Shown: positions 43,593-53,104 of the stretch, in pieces
Layout of the letters: each line of letters begins with the position of its first letter
Numbering within the stretch: position 1 is the stretch's first letter
Source: Phaeocystidibacter sp965659415
Lineage (GTDB): Bacteria > Bacteroidota > Bacteroidia > Flavobacteriales > Schleiferiaceae
Direction: 5' to 3'
Assembly (NCBI GenBank): GCA_965659415.1
Contig: CBFHVA010000005.1
Span: forward strand, 97,058-161,057
Length of the DNA stretch: 64,000 bases
Translations under genes and position numbers: made by a program
The notes under the pieces: model-generated
Told to the model about the DNA's origin: nothing
The model's database searches: none
Seen by the model: only the letters and a program-made list of their open reading frames with translations

Positions 43593-43600
43593 CAAAGGTA
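43593..43600 (-). promoter_or_regulatory. -7 promoter box giving a very short or absent leader for tsaD
   Basis: On the minus strand the sequence is TACCTTTG, then TCTG, then the ATG at 43588. A start about 4-7 nt after the box would put transcription at or inside the start codon, predicting a leaderless mRNA. Confidence 0.6.
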
Positions 43601-43668
43601 ATTCAAAGATTGGGGTGTTGAAAGTCACGAAAAATGCGTTAGAGTAACGCATATCTATCGATAGGCCC

Positions 43669-43676
43669 GATATTTG
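43669..43676 (+). promoter_or_regulatory. Putative -7 promoter box for the TamB homologue
   Basis: The sequence GATATTTG is one base off TAnnTTTG and lies 30 nt before the ATG at 43707, in the divergent gap with tsaD. It matches the GATATTTG form seen before rpsP. Confidence 0.45.
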
Positions 43677-43706
43677 TAAATTAAAGGTTGCTATTCGCTC
43701 CTATAG

Positions 43707-46700
43707 ATGAGAATACTCAAACGCGTTTGGAAATTTGTTCGAACCACGGTTTTGCTGCTGCTGCTTCTGGTGGTGGTGGGCGGATTCGTGCTCGCAATAC
43801 CATCCGTGCAAACCAAGCTGGCTCAGGTAGGTGCCAACTTTTTGAAATCTGAGTTTGACGTTGAAGTTCGGATTCAATCGGCTTCTTTTTACATCCCAAA
43901 CCGAATCATTCTAAACGGCGTATACGCCCCAGATCACCGAAACGATACGATGATTTATGCCGATCGGATTCTATTCGACTTCCGGGGATTTTCAAATAAC
44001 CATTTGTATGCTGGTAAAGTAGAAATGGAAGGTGGGAAGCTCTTGATGCGCAAATACGAAGGTGATTCACTCTTCAATTTTGCCTTTTGGCTTGAAAAGT
44101 TCAATAGCGCTGATACTTCGCAATCTGAGGTTCCCTTCCGAATGTCTATGGCTAACATCACTGTAGCTGACTTCACATATGCCAAACATCCTTTAGGCTG
44201 TTCGGAGGATACGTGCACATGGCTAGATTTCTATGGTGCAGATGTGCGTGTGTCAGATTTCGAATTAGAGGATAGCTACATCACGGCAGAGGTAGAGCAA
44301 CTTAGATATCGTGATGATAGACGCTTTAGCTTACATACCTTTCGGGGCTTGGCCGAATTACAACCAACTTATATGGAGCTGAGTGAATTGTACTTTAAAA
44401 CAGATCAATCCGAAGTAAGAGGCGAAGCACGCCTAGAGTATCGATCTATGAGCGACTTTTCAGATTTTTTGAATGCCGTTCAGATGAAAGGCGAGTTTGG
44501 AACATCTGTCATCAGCTCAGAAGAGTTTCAGTCATACATCCCACAGTTCCCAAGCTTCGATAATTTCGAGGTTCGAGGCGGTTTTTCGGGCACCGTACAT
44601 CACTTAAATGCGAATAGAATGGACATTAAAGTCGGGGAATCAACGTTTTTTGGCGATGTCCACATCACGGATTGCACGGAACCTGATGAGCTATATTTAG
44701 ATGTATTTGTAGGGTACTGCAAAACAAGCGGAGCTCAGCTCAATACGTATCTTGATCAGTTCTTATCATCACCACTTCCAGCTCAGCTTAGCAAACTAAG
44801 CGATATTCAAGTTTCTGGTCGGTATAAGGGAGGTGTCAATAGTTTTACGACGGCCGGTGAGGTGTCTTCTAATCTTGGGGAGGCCGATGTCAACTTGAGC
44901 TTTACAGATATTGGGGATCAAGAAAGGGTACAGTACTCAGGAGAGCTTCAGCTGAGAGACTTTGACTTGGGTGAATTATTAGAAGCCGAATCTGTGGGTT
45001 TGACTTCATTGGATGGCAGTATACGTGGTTCTGGATTTACACCTCACTCGGCTACCGCGGCACTAGATGTAACGGCTTCTTCACTCGATTTCAACGGTTA
45101 TAGATTCTCTAATCTCACGGTAGATGGTGATGTATCCGAATTGAAATTCAATGGACATTTCGATATCCAAGACCCAAATGCCATCTTAGATTTCGATGGG
45201 TTTCTTGATTTTAGCAAAGATACGGCCGCATTGGATTTTGCATCTGATATTACCCAAACTGACTTACATACCCTCGGATTAATTGACGATACCGTATCCC
45301 TTTTTGGTGCAAAGGTGAAGGCAGATTTTCTGCTATACCAGGATGAATGGTGGCAAGGTCAAGTTGAATTGGATTCCATCCAGTATACTCGAGGAGATGA
45401 GAGCTTTTCGTATAACGAGGTATACTTGACCTCGAGCAATGCCGGTCGAATCACGCGCAATGCCATTGATTCTGATATTATGGAATTTTGGATGGAAGGG
45501 CAGTACCAGTTGATCGATGTGCCGAAGGTCTTTCAAATGGCCCTAGCTTCTGTGAATAAGCATTTTCCATACGAGAATACGGATAGCTTATCTTTTTCGT
45601 GCGAGTACCAACTGCGGTTAAAGAGAACGGATCCATTGGCGCATTTGCTCATTCCAGGTGTTCGTTTTGCACGGAATACTTCCGTTAATGGTGAACTAAA
45701 TTCAGAAACGGGTAGAGTAAGGGTCGAGTATTTCTCCCCAGGCATGGATTTGTACGGAACGTATTTTGACACTACCGAATTTAACCTTTCTGGCCAGTAC
45801 GGTGATTATGTGTTAGAAGGTGGAGTAAAGAGTGTTTTTAATTCGAACGACTTCACCATGGACGAAGTAGACGTTCATGCGCACCTATATGAGGATAGTA
45901 CCAGCTTGGGCTTGTCGGGCATAATCCGTGATTCGGTGGATTCCGATGTTCGATTTGCCGGGTATCTTCTTCAACCCCTTGATTCCGTTTTTAGCATTCA
46001 CTGGGATGAAGGTAAATTCAATGTAGGGGAAGATACTCTTGTGATTGCTGAGGAAAACTTTTTGAATATCAAAGGTAGTCAGGTTGGTTTTGAAAACTAC
46101 GCTTTCTCTGGAGATGATGGTTCTGTGCGCTTGGATGGTTTTATCTCTCGATCACCCTACGAGGTTTTGCGAATTCGTTTGGAAGACTTAGACCTGTCGC
46201 TTGCCAACTATTTACTCCGAGAGCCTAATACATACTTCGAGGGCAAAGCGAATGGAGTCCTTGTGCTAAATAATGTGCTAGCCCTTCCGTACATCGCGGG
46301 AAGTTTGGGTGTAGACAGTTTGCGACTCAATGAACGGATCCTTGGAGATTTAGCAGTGGATTTCGACTGGAATGTGAATAGCAATGTGCAGCGTGTTAAT
46401 GGAAGCATCACTTTAGGTACACGGGAAACCTTTACAGTTCAAGGTCGAATTGCTGCCGATTCTTCAGAACCCTTGTTACTCGATTTGGGCGTTAGTCGGT
46501 TTAGGCTAGGAGCCTTGAATCCATATTTGCTCGGAATAATGGATAATCTCCGGGGAACCGTAGATGGAAATATTCGAATCGCTGGCTCCTTACAAAAACC
46601 TACGCTTAACGGAGAATTAGAACTTCCAAATGCTGCCTTTGGAATCCCTTTCCTTGGGACCGACTACAATTTTGAAGGAAGCCCGCATGTTACATTAAGT

Positions 46701-48194
46701 TCTGATCGAATATTACTAGACCGTGTAAAGATCAGGGATACGAAAGAAGGAACCTTTGGTTATGCTTCGGGAATCATCAATCACAAGAACTTGAGCGATT
46801 TGAATTTTGACATTCAAATTGAGGCTGATGAGATGCTGGGGTTGGATTTAGAAGATGGGGAGAATAATTTCTTTTATGGAAAAGCTTACGCATCAGGGAA
46901 GGTGAGTGTCGTTGGACCAACCGACCAAATGAATCTCCGTATTGATGTGGAGGCTGAGAGAGGAACCTCGCTAAGATTACCGCTCTCATCACCTACTGAA
47001 GTAGGGAAGAGTGAGTTTATCACTTTTGTTGACCCAACGGTAAAAGAAGATTCAACGGCCTTCGGCTTTTACAAGGAGAGTCAAGTGGAAAACTTGGGAG
47101 GATTAAATATCAGCGTAAACGCCAATATGCAACCCGAGGCCGAGGTACGCTTGGTAATGGATGAGGCTGTTGGAGGTGAAATTATTGGCAATGGTTCAGG
47201 CTTAATTAAAATCAACTTATCGAGTGCTGGTGATTTATCTATTCTCGGTAATTATGAGGTTGCCGAGGGATTGTACAAGTTTAATATGCGGAATATCGTC
47301 GCAAAAGACTTTGCTATTCAAGAAGGTTCGAAATTAAGCTGGAGTGGAGATCCGTTTGATGCAACAATTGACCTATCAGCTCTTTACACAACCCGCACAA
47401 CCCTTACTAATATCCTATCTCCAGCTAGTGGTTATGAAGGTCAGCGAGTAAATGTACATCTATTCATGAAGCTTACGGGTGCCTTGATGAATCCGAACAT
47501 TGAATTTGATATCGAGGTACCTAATGTCAATTCTGCATGGCAGGAAGAGATTCGAAATCGACTAAGTGATCAGGATAAAATGATGGACAATGCCTTCTCG
47601 CTTTTGGTTACGAATAGTTTTTGGAATGCTGACAATGCAAGTATTGCCGAAGACGTAGGCCAACAAAGCGTGAATCAGTTAACCAGTGTGATGTCCAATT
47701 GGGCTGCACAGTCCGTTTTTGGGGATATTGCCGATATTAATATAACGTATCAAACCTTTGAAAATGAAGAGGTAACGGGAAGTGAAGTGGCGGTTGATTT
47801 GTCGAAATCCTTTATTGATGATCGACTTACCGTGAACACGAATGTTGATATCCCTGTAGATAATACGGGAAGCAACGATCCTACTGCGCCAAATGCTACC
47901 CCGACGATTACAGGAGATGTTGAGGTTGAGTATAAGATCACTGAAGACGGGAGAATTCGGGCAAAGGCATTCAATCGCAGTAATCAAAACAACCCGGCTC
48001 TCGATCAATTATCCCCGTACAGTCAAGGTGTGAGTATTTTTTACCGGGCCGACTTCAACACCTGGAGCGAATTAGTAGAAAAACTCTTCGGTAGAAAACC
48101 CATAGAGCCGCAGGTTGAGAGTGAAGAAAGTTCTCCGCAAGCCACAGAAGAGTCAGAAGAAGAATTGCCTAAGCAGGTGGCTGAGCCGGAATAA
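43707..48194 (+). CDS. TamB-like translocation and assembly module protein
   Basis: The 1495-residue protein has one N-terminal membrane helix (about residues 12-34), then a very long run of beta-strand-rich repeats characteristic of AsmA/TamB bridges. The C-terminal 350 residues are the TamB signature domain, with VRLVMDEAVGGEIIGNGSG, GDLSILGNYEVAEGLYKFNM and FDIEVPNVNSAWQEEI. TamB-family proteins span the periplasm and are linked to outer-membrane protein or lipid transport. The E. coli partner TamA is not in the window. The final Glu-rich tail (about the last 30 residues) is low complexity. It is divergent from tsaD and convergent with ribB, 4 nt apart. Confidence 0.9.
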   Translation: MRILKRVWKFVRTTVLLLLLLVVVGGFVLAIPSVQTKLAQVGANFLKSEFDVEVRIQSASFYIPNRIILNGVYAPDHRNDTMIYADRILFDFRGFSNNHLYAGKVEMEGGKLLMRKYEGDSLFNFAFWLEKFNSADTSQSEVPFRMSMANITVADFTYAKHPLGCSEDTCTWLDFYGADVRVSDFELEDSYITAEVEQLRYRDDRRFSLHTFRGLAELQPTYMELSELYFKTDQSEVRGEARLEYRSMSDFSDFLNAVQMKGEFGTSVISSEEFQSYIPQFPSFDNFEVRGGFSGTVHHLNANRMDIKVGESTFFGDVHITDCTEPDELYLDVFVGYCKTSGAQLNTYLDQFLSSPLPAQLSKLSDIQVSGRYKGGVNSFTTAGEVSSNLGEADVNLSFTDIGDQERVQYSGELQLRDFDLGELLEAESVGLTSLDGSIRGSGFTPHSATAALDVTASSLDFNGYRFSNLTVDGDVSELKFNGHFDIQDPNAILDFDGFLDFSKDTAALDFASDITQTDLHTLGLIDDTVSLFGAKVKADFLLYQDEWWQGQVELDSIQYTRGDESFSYNEVYLTSSNAGRITRNAIDSDIMEFWMEGQYQLIDVPKVFQMALASVNKHFPYENTDSLSFSCEYQLRLKRTDPLAHLLIPGVRFARNTSVNGELNSETGRVRVEYFSPGMDLYGTYFDTTEFNLSGQYGDYVLEGGVKSVFNSNDFTMDEVDVHAHLYEDSTSLGLSGIIRDSVDSDVRFAGYLLQPLDSVFSIHWDEGKFNVGEDTLVIAEENFLNIKGSQVGFENYAFSGDDGSVRLDGFISRSPYEVLRIRLEDLDLSLANYLLREPNTYFEGKANGVLVLNNVLALPYIAGSLGVDSLRLNERILGDLAVDFDWNVNSNVQRVNGSITLGTRETFTVQGRIAADSSEPLLLDLGVSRFRLGALNPYLLGIMDNLRGTVDGNIRIAGSLQKPTLNGELELPNAAFGIPFLGTDYNFEGSPHVTLSSDRILLDRVKIRDTKEGTFGYASGIINHKNLSDLNFDIQIEADEMLGLDLEDGENNFFYGKAYASGKVSVVGPTDQMNLRIDVEAERGTSLRLPLSSPTEVGKSEFITFVDPTVKEDSTAFGFYKESQVENLGGLNISVNANMQPEAEVRLVMDEAVGGEIIGNGSGLIKINLSSAGDLSILGNYEVAEGLYKFNMRNIVAKDFAIQEGSKLSWSGDPFDATIDLSALYTTRTTLTNILSPASGYEGQRVNVHLFMKLTGALMNPNIEFDIEVPNVNSAWQEEIRNRLSDQDKMMDNAFSLLVTNSFWNADNASIAEDVGQQSVNQLTSVMSNWAAQSVFGDIADINITYQTFENEEVTGSEVAVDLSKSFIDDRLTVNTNVDIPVDNTGSNDPTAPNATPTITGDVEVEYKITEDGRIRAKAFNRSNQNNPALDQLSPYSQGVSIFYRADFNTWSELVEKLFGRKPIEPQVESEESSPQATEESEEELPKQVAEPE

Positions 48195-48198
48195 GGCT

Positions 48199-49350
48199 TT
48201 ACATTGTCACGTTTTCGACGATTTCCAAACCATAACCGATAATTCCGACACGCTTTATGGGATTGTTAGTAAGGAGGCGAACTTTACTTACACGCAGTTC
48301 ATGTAAGATTTGCGCGCCAATACCATAATCGCGGGCATCTTTGGTAAAGGAAGTGATTCGGGTAGGCTTGTTTCCGCTTTCTAAGTTTTCCTTGTAGGAT
48401 CTGAGCTTGTCGAGCAGAGAACCACTCATTTGACGTTGGTTCATGTAAACGATCACGCCCTTTCCTTCCTTTTGAACGGATTTCATCGCCTTTTCAAGCT
48501 GGGTACCTGGCGATTGTGTGAGTAGGTGGAAAATATCATTACCAACACCTGCGGAATGAACACGCACAAGCACGGGCTCTTTCTTCTCCCAATCACCCAT
48601 TGTGAGTGCAAGGTGAACTTGACCATTAGTGGTTTGCTCGAAAGCATGTAAGCTGAATGAACCAAACTCCGTATCGATATCAAAATTCTCTACTTTTTGC
48701 ACCAAGGATTCCTTTTGCATCCGATATGCAACGAGATCCTCAATGCTAACCACTTTTAAATTGTGGGTTTGAGCAATATCGAATAGTTGAGGTAAACGGG
48801 CCATTGTACCGTCCTCATTCATTATTTCGACAATCACACCTGCGGGATATAATCCAGCTAGGCGAGCCAAATCGATGGCTGCCTCTGTGTGTCCCGTTCT
48901 TCGTAGCACCCCACCTGGCTTGGCCTTAAGTGGAAAGATATGTCCAGGTCTGCCTAAATCTTCCGGTTTAGTATCAGGATCAACCAGAGCTTTAACTGTT
49001 TTAGCTCGGTCAGACGCGGATATGCCAGTAGTCACGCCCTGACCACGGAGATCCACGGATACAGTAAACTGGGTGTGAAGAGGATCGGTGTTATTGTTCA
49101 CCATGAGGTCTAGACCAAGCTCATCACAGCGCGTATCGATCAATGGAGTACAAATCAATCCTCGTCCGTGAGTGGCCATAAAATTGATCATTTCAGGGGT
49201 CACAAGTTCTGCGGCAGCTACAAAATCGCCTTCATTCTCACGGTCTTCATCGTCAACAACGATAACTACCTTTCCATTGCGAATGTCTTCAATCGCTTCT
49301 TCTATTGTGCTAAGAGTTCTTTTGAGCTCTTTTTGTTGGTTGCCAGACAT
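48199..49350 (-). CDS. ribB: 3,4-dihydroxy-2-butanone-4-phosphate synthase with degenerate GTP cyclohydrolase II domain
   Basis: The 383-residue protein is a RibBA-type fusion. The N-terminal domain (to about residue 205) is intact DHBP synthase, with DDEDRENEGDF, THGRGLICTPL and RTGHTEAAIDLARLAGL, and should make the 4-carbon riboflavin precursor from ribulose 5-phosphate. The C-terminal domain aligns with GTP cyclohydrolase II, but the three zinc-binding cysteines are absent: the site reads VRVHSAGVGNDIFHLL then TQSPGTQL. The GQEGRGIGL-type segment reads NQRQMSGSLLDKL. GTP cyclohydrolase activity is therefore unlikely. ATG 49350 is used; the upstream glycosyltransferase end overlaps it by about 41 nt. 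Confidence 0.92.
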   Translation of the reverse strand: MSGNQQKELKRTLSTIEEAIEDIRNGKVVIVVDDEDRENEGDFVAAAELVTPEMINFMATHGRGLICTPLIDTRCDELGLDLMVNNNTDPLHTQFTVSVDLRGQGVTTGISASDRAKTVKALVDPDTKPEDLGRPGHIFPLKAKPGGVLRRTGHTEAAIDLARLAGLYPAGVIVEIMNEDGTMARLPQLFDIAQTHNLKVVSIEDLVAYRMQKESLVQKVENFDIDTEFGSFSLHAFEQTTNGQVHLALTMGDWEKKEPVLVRVHSAGVGNDIFHLLTQSPGTQLEKAMKSVQKEGKGVIVYMNQRQMSGSLLDKLRSYKENLESGNKPTRITSFTKDARDYGIGAQILHELRVSKVRLLTNNPIKRVGIIGYGLEIVENVTM

Positions 49351-50491
49351 TGGATTCAACTCCGTTTAAATAGGTTATCAACCCCTTGAGTAGTGCAAAG
49401 TTCATCAAATAAAAGTGACCCACGAAGCGGAAGGCAAAAGTTCTTCCCAAAGAGTTGGGCAATAACCGGTCACCTACAAATAACATCAGCATGAATAACT
49501 GAACGGCAAGTGCCACGTTGTATATGCTTAAGTCAACGTGTTGAATGGCCAAAGCTGTCGAGGATGCCAAGCAAACAAAGAGCAGGATAGGGGTAATCCA
49601 GCGCAATACTTTATGGGAGAAAAAGGCGAAGCCAACCGGATATGGTTTCTTCCATATAATGCTTGCAAAACGACTCAAATTCTGATAGTTACCTAGTGAT
49701 ATACGAACTTTTCGTTTAAACTCTTCTACGCGGTCTACACTCACATCTTCTGTACAGGTTGCCTCTGAATCAAACCGGACTTGTTCGCCCTGTCGAATCA
49801 CGCTCATCGTAAGGAAGAAGTCTTCCATGTACGTGAGTGGGGGAATAGTTTCAAAGAGTGATTTACGAATCATGTAACATCCTCCTTCCACACCTAGGGC
49901 AATATTCCATAGGTTAGATTCGTGTTGTTTGATGCGATTCTCATAGCTCAAATACAAACCTTCTTCCTGCGCAATACCCTCCTTTCGAACATCTCGGTAA
50001 ATGATGTTGCCACCTACCAAGCCACATCTATCGTCCTCAAAATGGCGAACTAGGTTCTGAATCATATTTCCTGTGAAATAGATATTGGCATCCGTGCCCA
50101 ACACAAAATCAGAAGTGCACAACGATTGAACCAGGTGATTGATAATCCCTGATTTTCCTGTACGCTGGCCCATGCGTTGGAGATGAAGGTTCGGATAGGT
50201 GTCCTTCATTGATGTGATGATCTCGTCCGTCGCATCCGTGCTGGCGTCGCTGCCTATGTAAACGTGAATTTTATCCGAGGGATAGTTCGAATTGAATATC
50301 GAATCAATCTTCTCTCGAATCACGCTCTCTTCATTAAAGGCGGCAAACACGACATCCACATCCGGTTGAAAATTCTGTTCGAACGACTTATTTCCTTTTC
50401 GGTCCAACAGTTTAATCCATAGAGGATAACCGATGTAGGTCCATAAAATCAGACCCGCGGAAATCCAGAAGAAGAGTTCAAGAACAATCAT
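49310..50491 (-). CDS. Membrane GT2 glycosyltransferase
   Basis: The 393-residue protein has an N-terminal membrane helix (about 1-22), a GT-A domain with VDVVFAAFNEESVIREKI, a DASTDATDE motif, GTDANIYF as the metal site, and the acidic EDFFLTMSVIRQGE acceptor motif. Two or three C-terminal membrane helices (about 290-375) complete the protein. This is the layout of processive or polysaccharide-forming GT2 enzymes. It follows a GT4 gene with ATGA overlap. The product may be part of exopolysaccharide or O-antigen synthesis; the sugar is unknown. Confidence 0.87.
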   Translation of the reverse strand: MIVLELFFWISAGLILWTYIGYPLWIKLLDRKGNKSFEQNFQPDVDVVFAAFNEESVIREKIDSIFNSNYPSDKIHVYIGSDASTDATDEIITSMKDTYPNLHLQRMGQRTGKSGIINHLVQSLCTSDFVLGTDANIYFTGNMIQNLVRHFEDDRCGLVGGNIIYRDVRKEGIAQEEGLYLSYENRIKQHESNLWNIALGVEGGCYMIRKSLFETIPPLTYMEDFFLTMSVIRQGEQVRFDSEATCTEDVSVDRVEEFKRKVRISLGNYQNLSRFASIIWKKPYPVGFAFFSHKVLRWITPILLFVCLASSTALAIQHVDLSIYNVALAVQLFMLMLFVGDRLLPNSLGRTFAFRFVGHFYLMNFALLKGLITYLNGVESNVWQPTKRAQKNS

Positions 50492-51675
50492 GGGTACATG
50501 AAATTCAATAACTGACTTGCCAGTTCTTGCTCGTTAAATTGTTCTAGCGCTCTCTTTCTAGCGTTTTGTCCCAATTGCAATCGATAGTCTGTATCTCGAA
50601 TTAACCGGCACACCGCCTTCGCGAATTCTTGGGGAGTATCCGCAATTAACCCATCGGTTCCATGGGTAAAAGGAATACCTTCTACGCCTATGGAAGTGGA
50701 AACAATTGCCTTTCCGTAGGCCATGGCTTCGAGCACCTTAATTCGCATTCCGGAACCCGACCTAAGGGGTACCACAAAAATGCCGTGCTGTTCATAGAAC
50801 TTCTGAGATGAAGGAACTTTTCCTTCCACAAAAATACCGAACTGAGGGTCATGAAGTTCGAGTTTATCCGTGTCTCTTCCTGCCAAGTGAAAAAGCGCCT
50901 GTCCATCCATTTTCAATACCTCAGGCCAAACTTTTTTAAGGAACCATCGAATACCGTCCACGTTTGGCATCCAATCCATGGCACCTATGTGAAAAACATC
51001 GGGTGATTTTGAGAGCAACTCCGGATACTTCGATGGAGTTATTCCGCAAGGGTAGGTAAACGTGGGAAGATCTTTCTTTTGGCTATTAAACCAATCAGAA
51101 TCAACTTCGGTTATCGGCATTATACCGTGAATGAGATTGAGTTGAGCGAGTTCAAAGCGCTTCAATCTATTCGCCTGAATGTTGAAATAGGAACGCTTGA
51201 GCGCACTCGATTCACTTGCTACAAACCGCTCCCAAATTTTATGCTCAACATTATGTGATCTCAAGTAGATTGGAATCGACTTAGATGCGATCATATCGGC
51301 ATATGGCATCATAAATACCCCATCAACAATCGCCTTGTCAAAGCTTTGTTTCTGGAGAATTTCTGTCAATCGCGCCCTCGAAGCGGATTGATCAAATCTT
51401 GAAACCATGTATGAAGATGAACTGAAAATGAGATTCCAAAGAGCACCTAAGGCGGTAGGTGTGGTATTCACGTTGACCAAGTGCCAGTCTATCTTAGGGT
51501 GATCAGCGATATCCTTTGGCAACTGATGAACATGGTGCTTCTTTGTGTTGAGAGCAAGGATGGTTAGCTCGGAACCATTGGCGAGAAGTCCACGTATATT
51601 ACTAGCCATCGCAATGGTACTGCCATCACGAGGAGGAAAAGGAACCTTATTACACAGAAGGAGTATTCGACGCAT
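50488..51675 (-). CDS. GT4-family glycosyltransferase
   Basis: The 395-residue protein has the GT-B plan. It opens with RRILLLCNKVPFPPRDGSTIAM, an acceptor domain to about residue 190, and a C-terminal donor domain with IGAMDWMPNVDGIRWFLKKVWP, FVVPLRSGSGMRIKVLEAMAYGKAIVST and the EGIPFTHGTDGLI segment that binds the nucleotide sugar. It is cytosolic, using an activated sugar to extend a glycan. It overlaps the LptF/G-type gene upstream by 26 nt and the GT2 gene downstream by 4 nt, so it is translationally coupled to both. Confidence 0.88.
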   Translation of the reverse strand: MRRILLLCNKVPFPPRDGSTIAMASNIRGLLANGSELTILALNTKKHHVHQLPKDIADHPKIDWHLVNVNTTPTALGALWNLIFSSSSYMVSRFDQSASRARLTEILQKQSFDKAIVDGVFMMPYADMIASKSIPIYLRSHNVEHKIWERFVASESSALKRSYFNIQANRLKRFELAQLNLIHGIMPITEVDSDWFNSQKKDLPTFTYPCGITPSKYPELLSKSPDVFHIGAMDWMPNVDGIRWFLKKVWPEVLKMDGQALFHLAGRDTDKLELHDPQFGIFVEGKVPSSQKFYEQHGIFVVPLRSGSGMRIKVLEAMAYGKAIVSTSIGVEGIPFTHGTDGLIADTPQEFAKAVCRLIRDTDYRLQLGQNARKRALEQFNEQELASQLLNFMYP

Positions 51676-53104
51676 TCTTTTTGCGAGCCTTTAGCTTTTC
51701 AACGACCCAACGGAAGGGACGAAGGTAAGATTCCGCATCGAGAATTGACGAGTCGCGTGCTGCCTTCACGGTAAGATAAATCCCTACGGGGAGCAATATG
51801 ATGGATGGGAGCCATACGGCAAGAGAAGGCGTGAGATCACCTCCGCGACCCATTTTCTCAAAGATGGTAATCATAACGTGGTAGATGAGGAACAAAACGA
51901 TACTTACCACAAAAGGGAATCCTACACCTCCTTTTCGAATGATTGCACCAAATGGAGCACCAATAAAGAATAGGACAATACAACCAATTGCGACGGCGTA
52001 TTTCCTGTGCCATTCAATCAGATGACGAGCCATGTATTCCTCTCGATATTCGTATTCATCTTGTTGATCAAAAAACTGAGAACGGTTGGTTTGAGCGATG
52101 CGCTTGGCGTTCTCGATAGCTCGGTTTCGCAGTGTAACAGGGACATTATTCATGAAATTAGGTCCTCGAGCTACAACGGTGGAGTCTGGCAAGGAATCAA
52201 CTGGGAGTTGCGAGCCCCAGTATTTTTCGGTCATCACATTGGCCATTGTATTCTGGCGAGATGCCAAATAATCGTCCAAGGAATCATAAGCCACCAAGAG
52301 CTGATTAGTGTTCAGCATGCGGTAGTGTTTACGCCGGCTCGTTTCATTCAAATTTCCTTGCGAAAGACTTACCATTGAAATTCTCAGGGTCGTTTCCTCA
52401 AATTCCGACTTTACATGGAGTCCGTCTGCTCTATCATGACGATTCTGCGGTTCGATTTCCTCGTACGTAAAGCCGTTATTCAACTTGAACTCAAGGAAGT
52501 AATCGTTTTCTATGAGCTGCATTGTTCCAGACTCGGCGGTAATCATCTTGTGATTTCGCCGGTTGCTTCCGCTGAAATCGTAGATGTAAACATCTTCGAT
52601 ACGGTTGTCTTCCTTCGCACCAATCTTAATCGTATAGCCTTCAATGCCGTCGTAGAATACACCAGGCACGAGATTGAAGGCAGGTTTTTGTTTGGAGATG
52701 TTGATTAGCAGGTTCTCTCCCTTAAAATTCGCTACGGGAATGACATCGTTGGAGAAGTAATACATACCAATGGCTATACCCGACATCAGCACAATGAGTG
52801 GCCTCATGATCCGATAAAGTGATATTCCTGCGGATCGCATAGCCGCTAGTTCATAATGCTCTCCATAACCTCCAAAAGTCATAATAGAGCTTAGCAAAAC
52901 AGCAATTGGAAGGGCCATGGGAACCACCTGCGCCGACCAGAAGAAAAGGAGTTCTAGAATGTAATACCATTCAATACCTCGGCCTGCGAGATAATCGATG
53001 TATTTCCAGAGCAACTGCATCATCAGTGTAAATACGCTCACCAAAAGGGTAGGTATAAACACCTTTACAAAGCTGACTAGGACGTATCGGTCTAATCTCT
53101 TCAT
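51650..53104 (-). CDS. LptF/LptG-family permease
   Basis: The 484-residue protein has membrane helices near residues 10-35, 50-80, 100-120 and three more in 370-460. A large periplasmic beta-jellyroll domain lies between the two sets. Signatures are MKRLDRYVLVSFVKVFIPT at the start and the PMALPIAVLLSSIMTFG helix. LptF/G pairs with LptB to extract lipopolysaccharide from the inner membrane. Only one permease gene is present here, as is common in Bacteroidota. It overlaps lolA by 4 nt (ATGA) upstream. Confidence 0.9.
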   Translation of the reverse strand: MKRLDRYVLVSFVKVFIPTLLVSVFTLMMQLLWKYIDYLAGRGIEWYYILELLFFWSAQVVPMALPIAVLLSSIMTFGGYGEHYELAAMRSAGISLYRIMRPLIVLMSGIAIGMYYFSNDVIPVANFKGENLLINISKQKPAFNLVPGVFYDGIEGYTIKIGAKEDNRIEDVYIYDFSGSNRRNHKMITAESGTMQLIENDYFLEFKLNNGFTYEEIEPQNRHDRADGLHVKSEFEETTLRISMVSLSQGNLNETSRRKHYRMLNTNQLLVAYDSLDDYLASRQNTMANVMTEKYWGSQLPVDSLPDSTVVARGPNFMNNVPVTLRNRAIENAKRIAQTNRSQFFDQQDEYEYREEYMARHLIEWHRKYAVAIGCIVLFFIGAPFGAIIRKGGVGFPFVVSIVLFLIYHVMITIFEKMGRGGDLTPSLAVWLPSIILLPVGIYLTVKAARDSSILDAESYLRPFRWVVEKLKARKKNASNTPSV

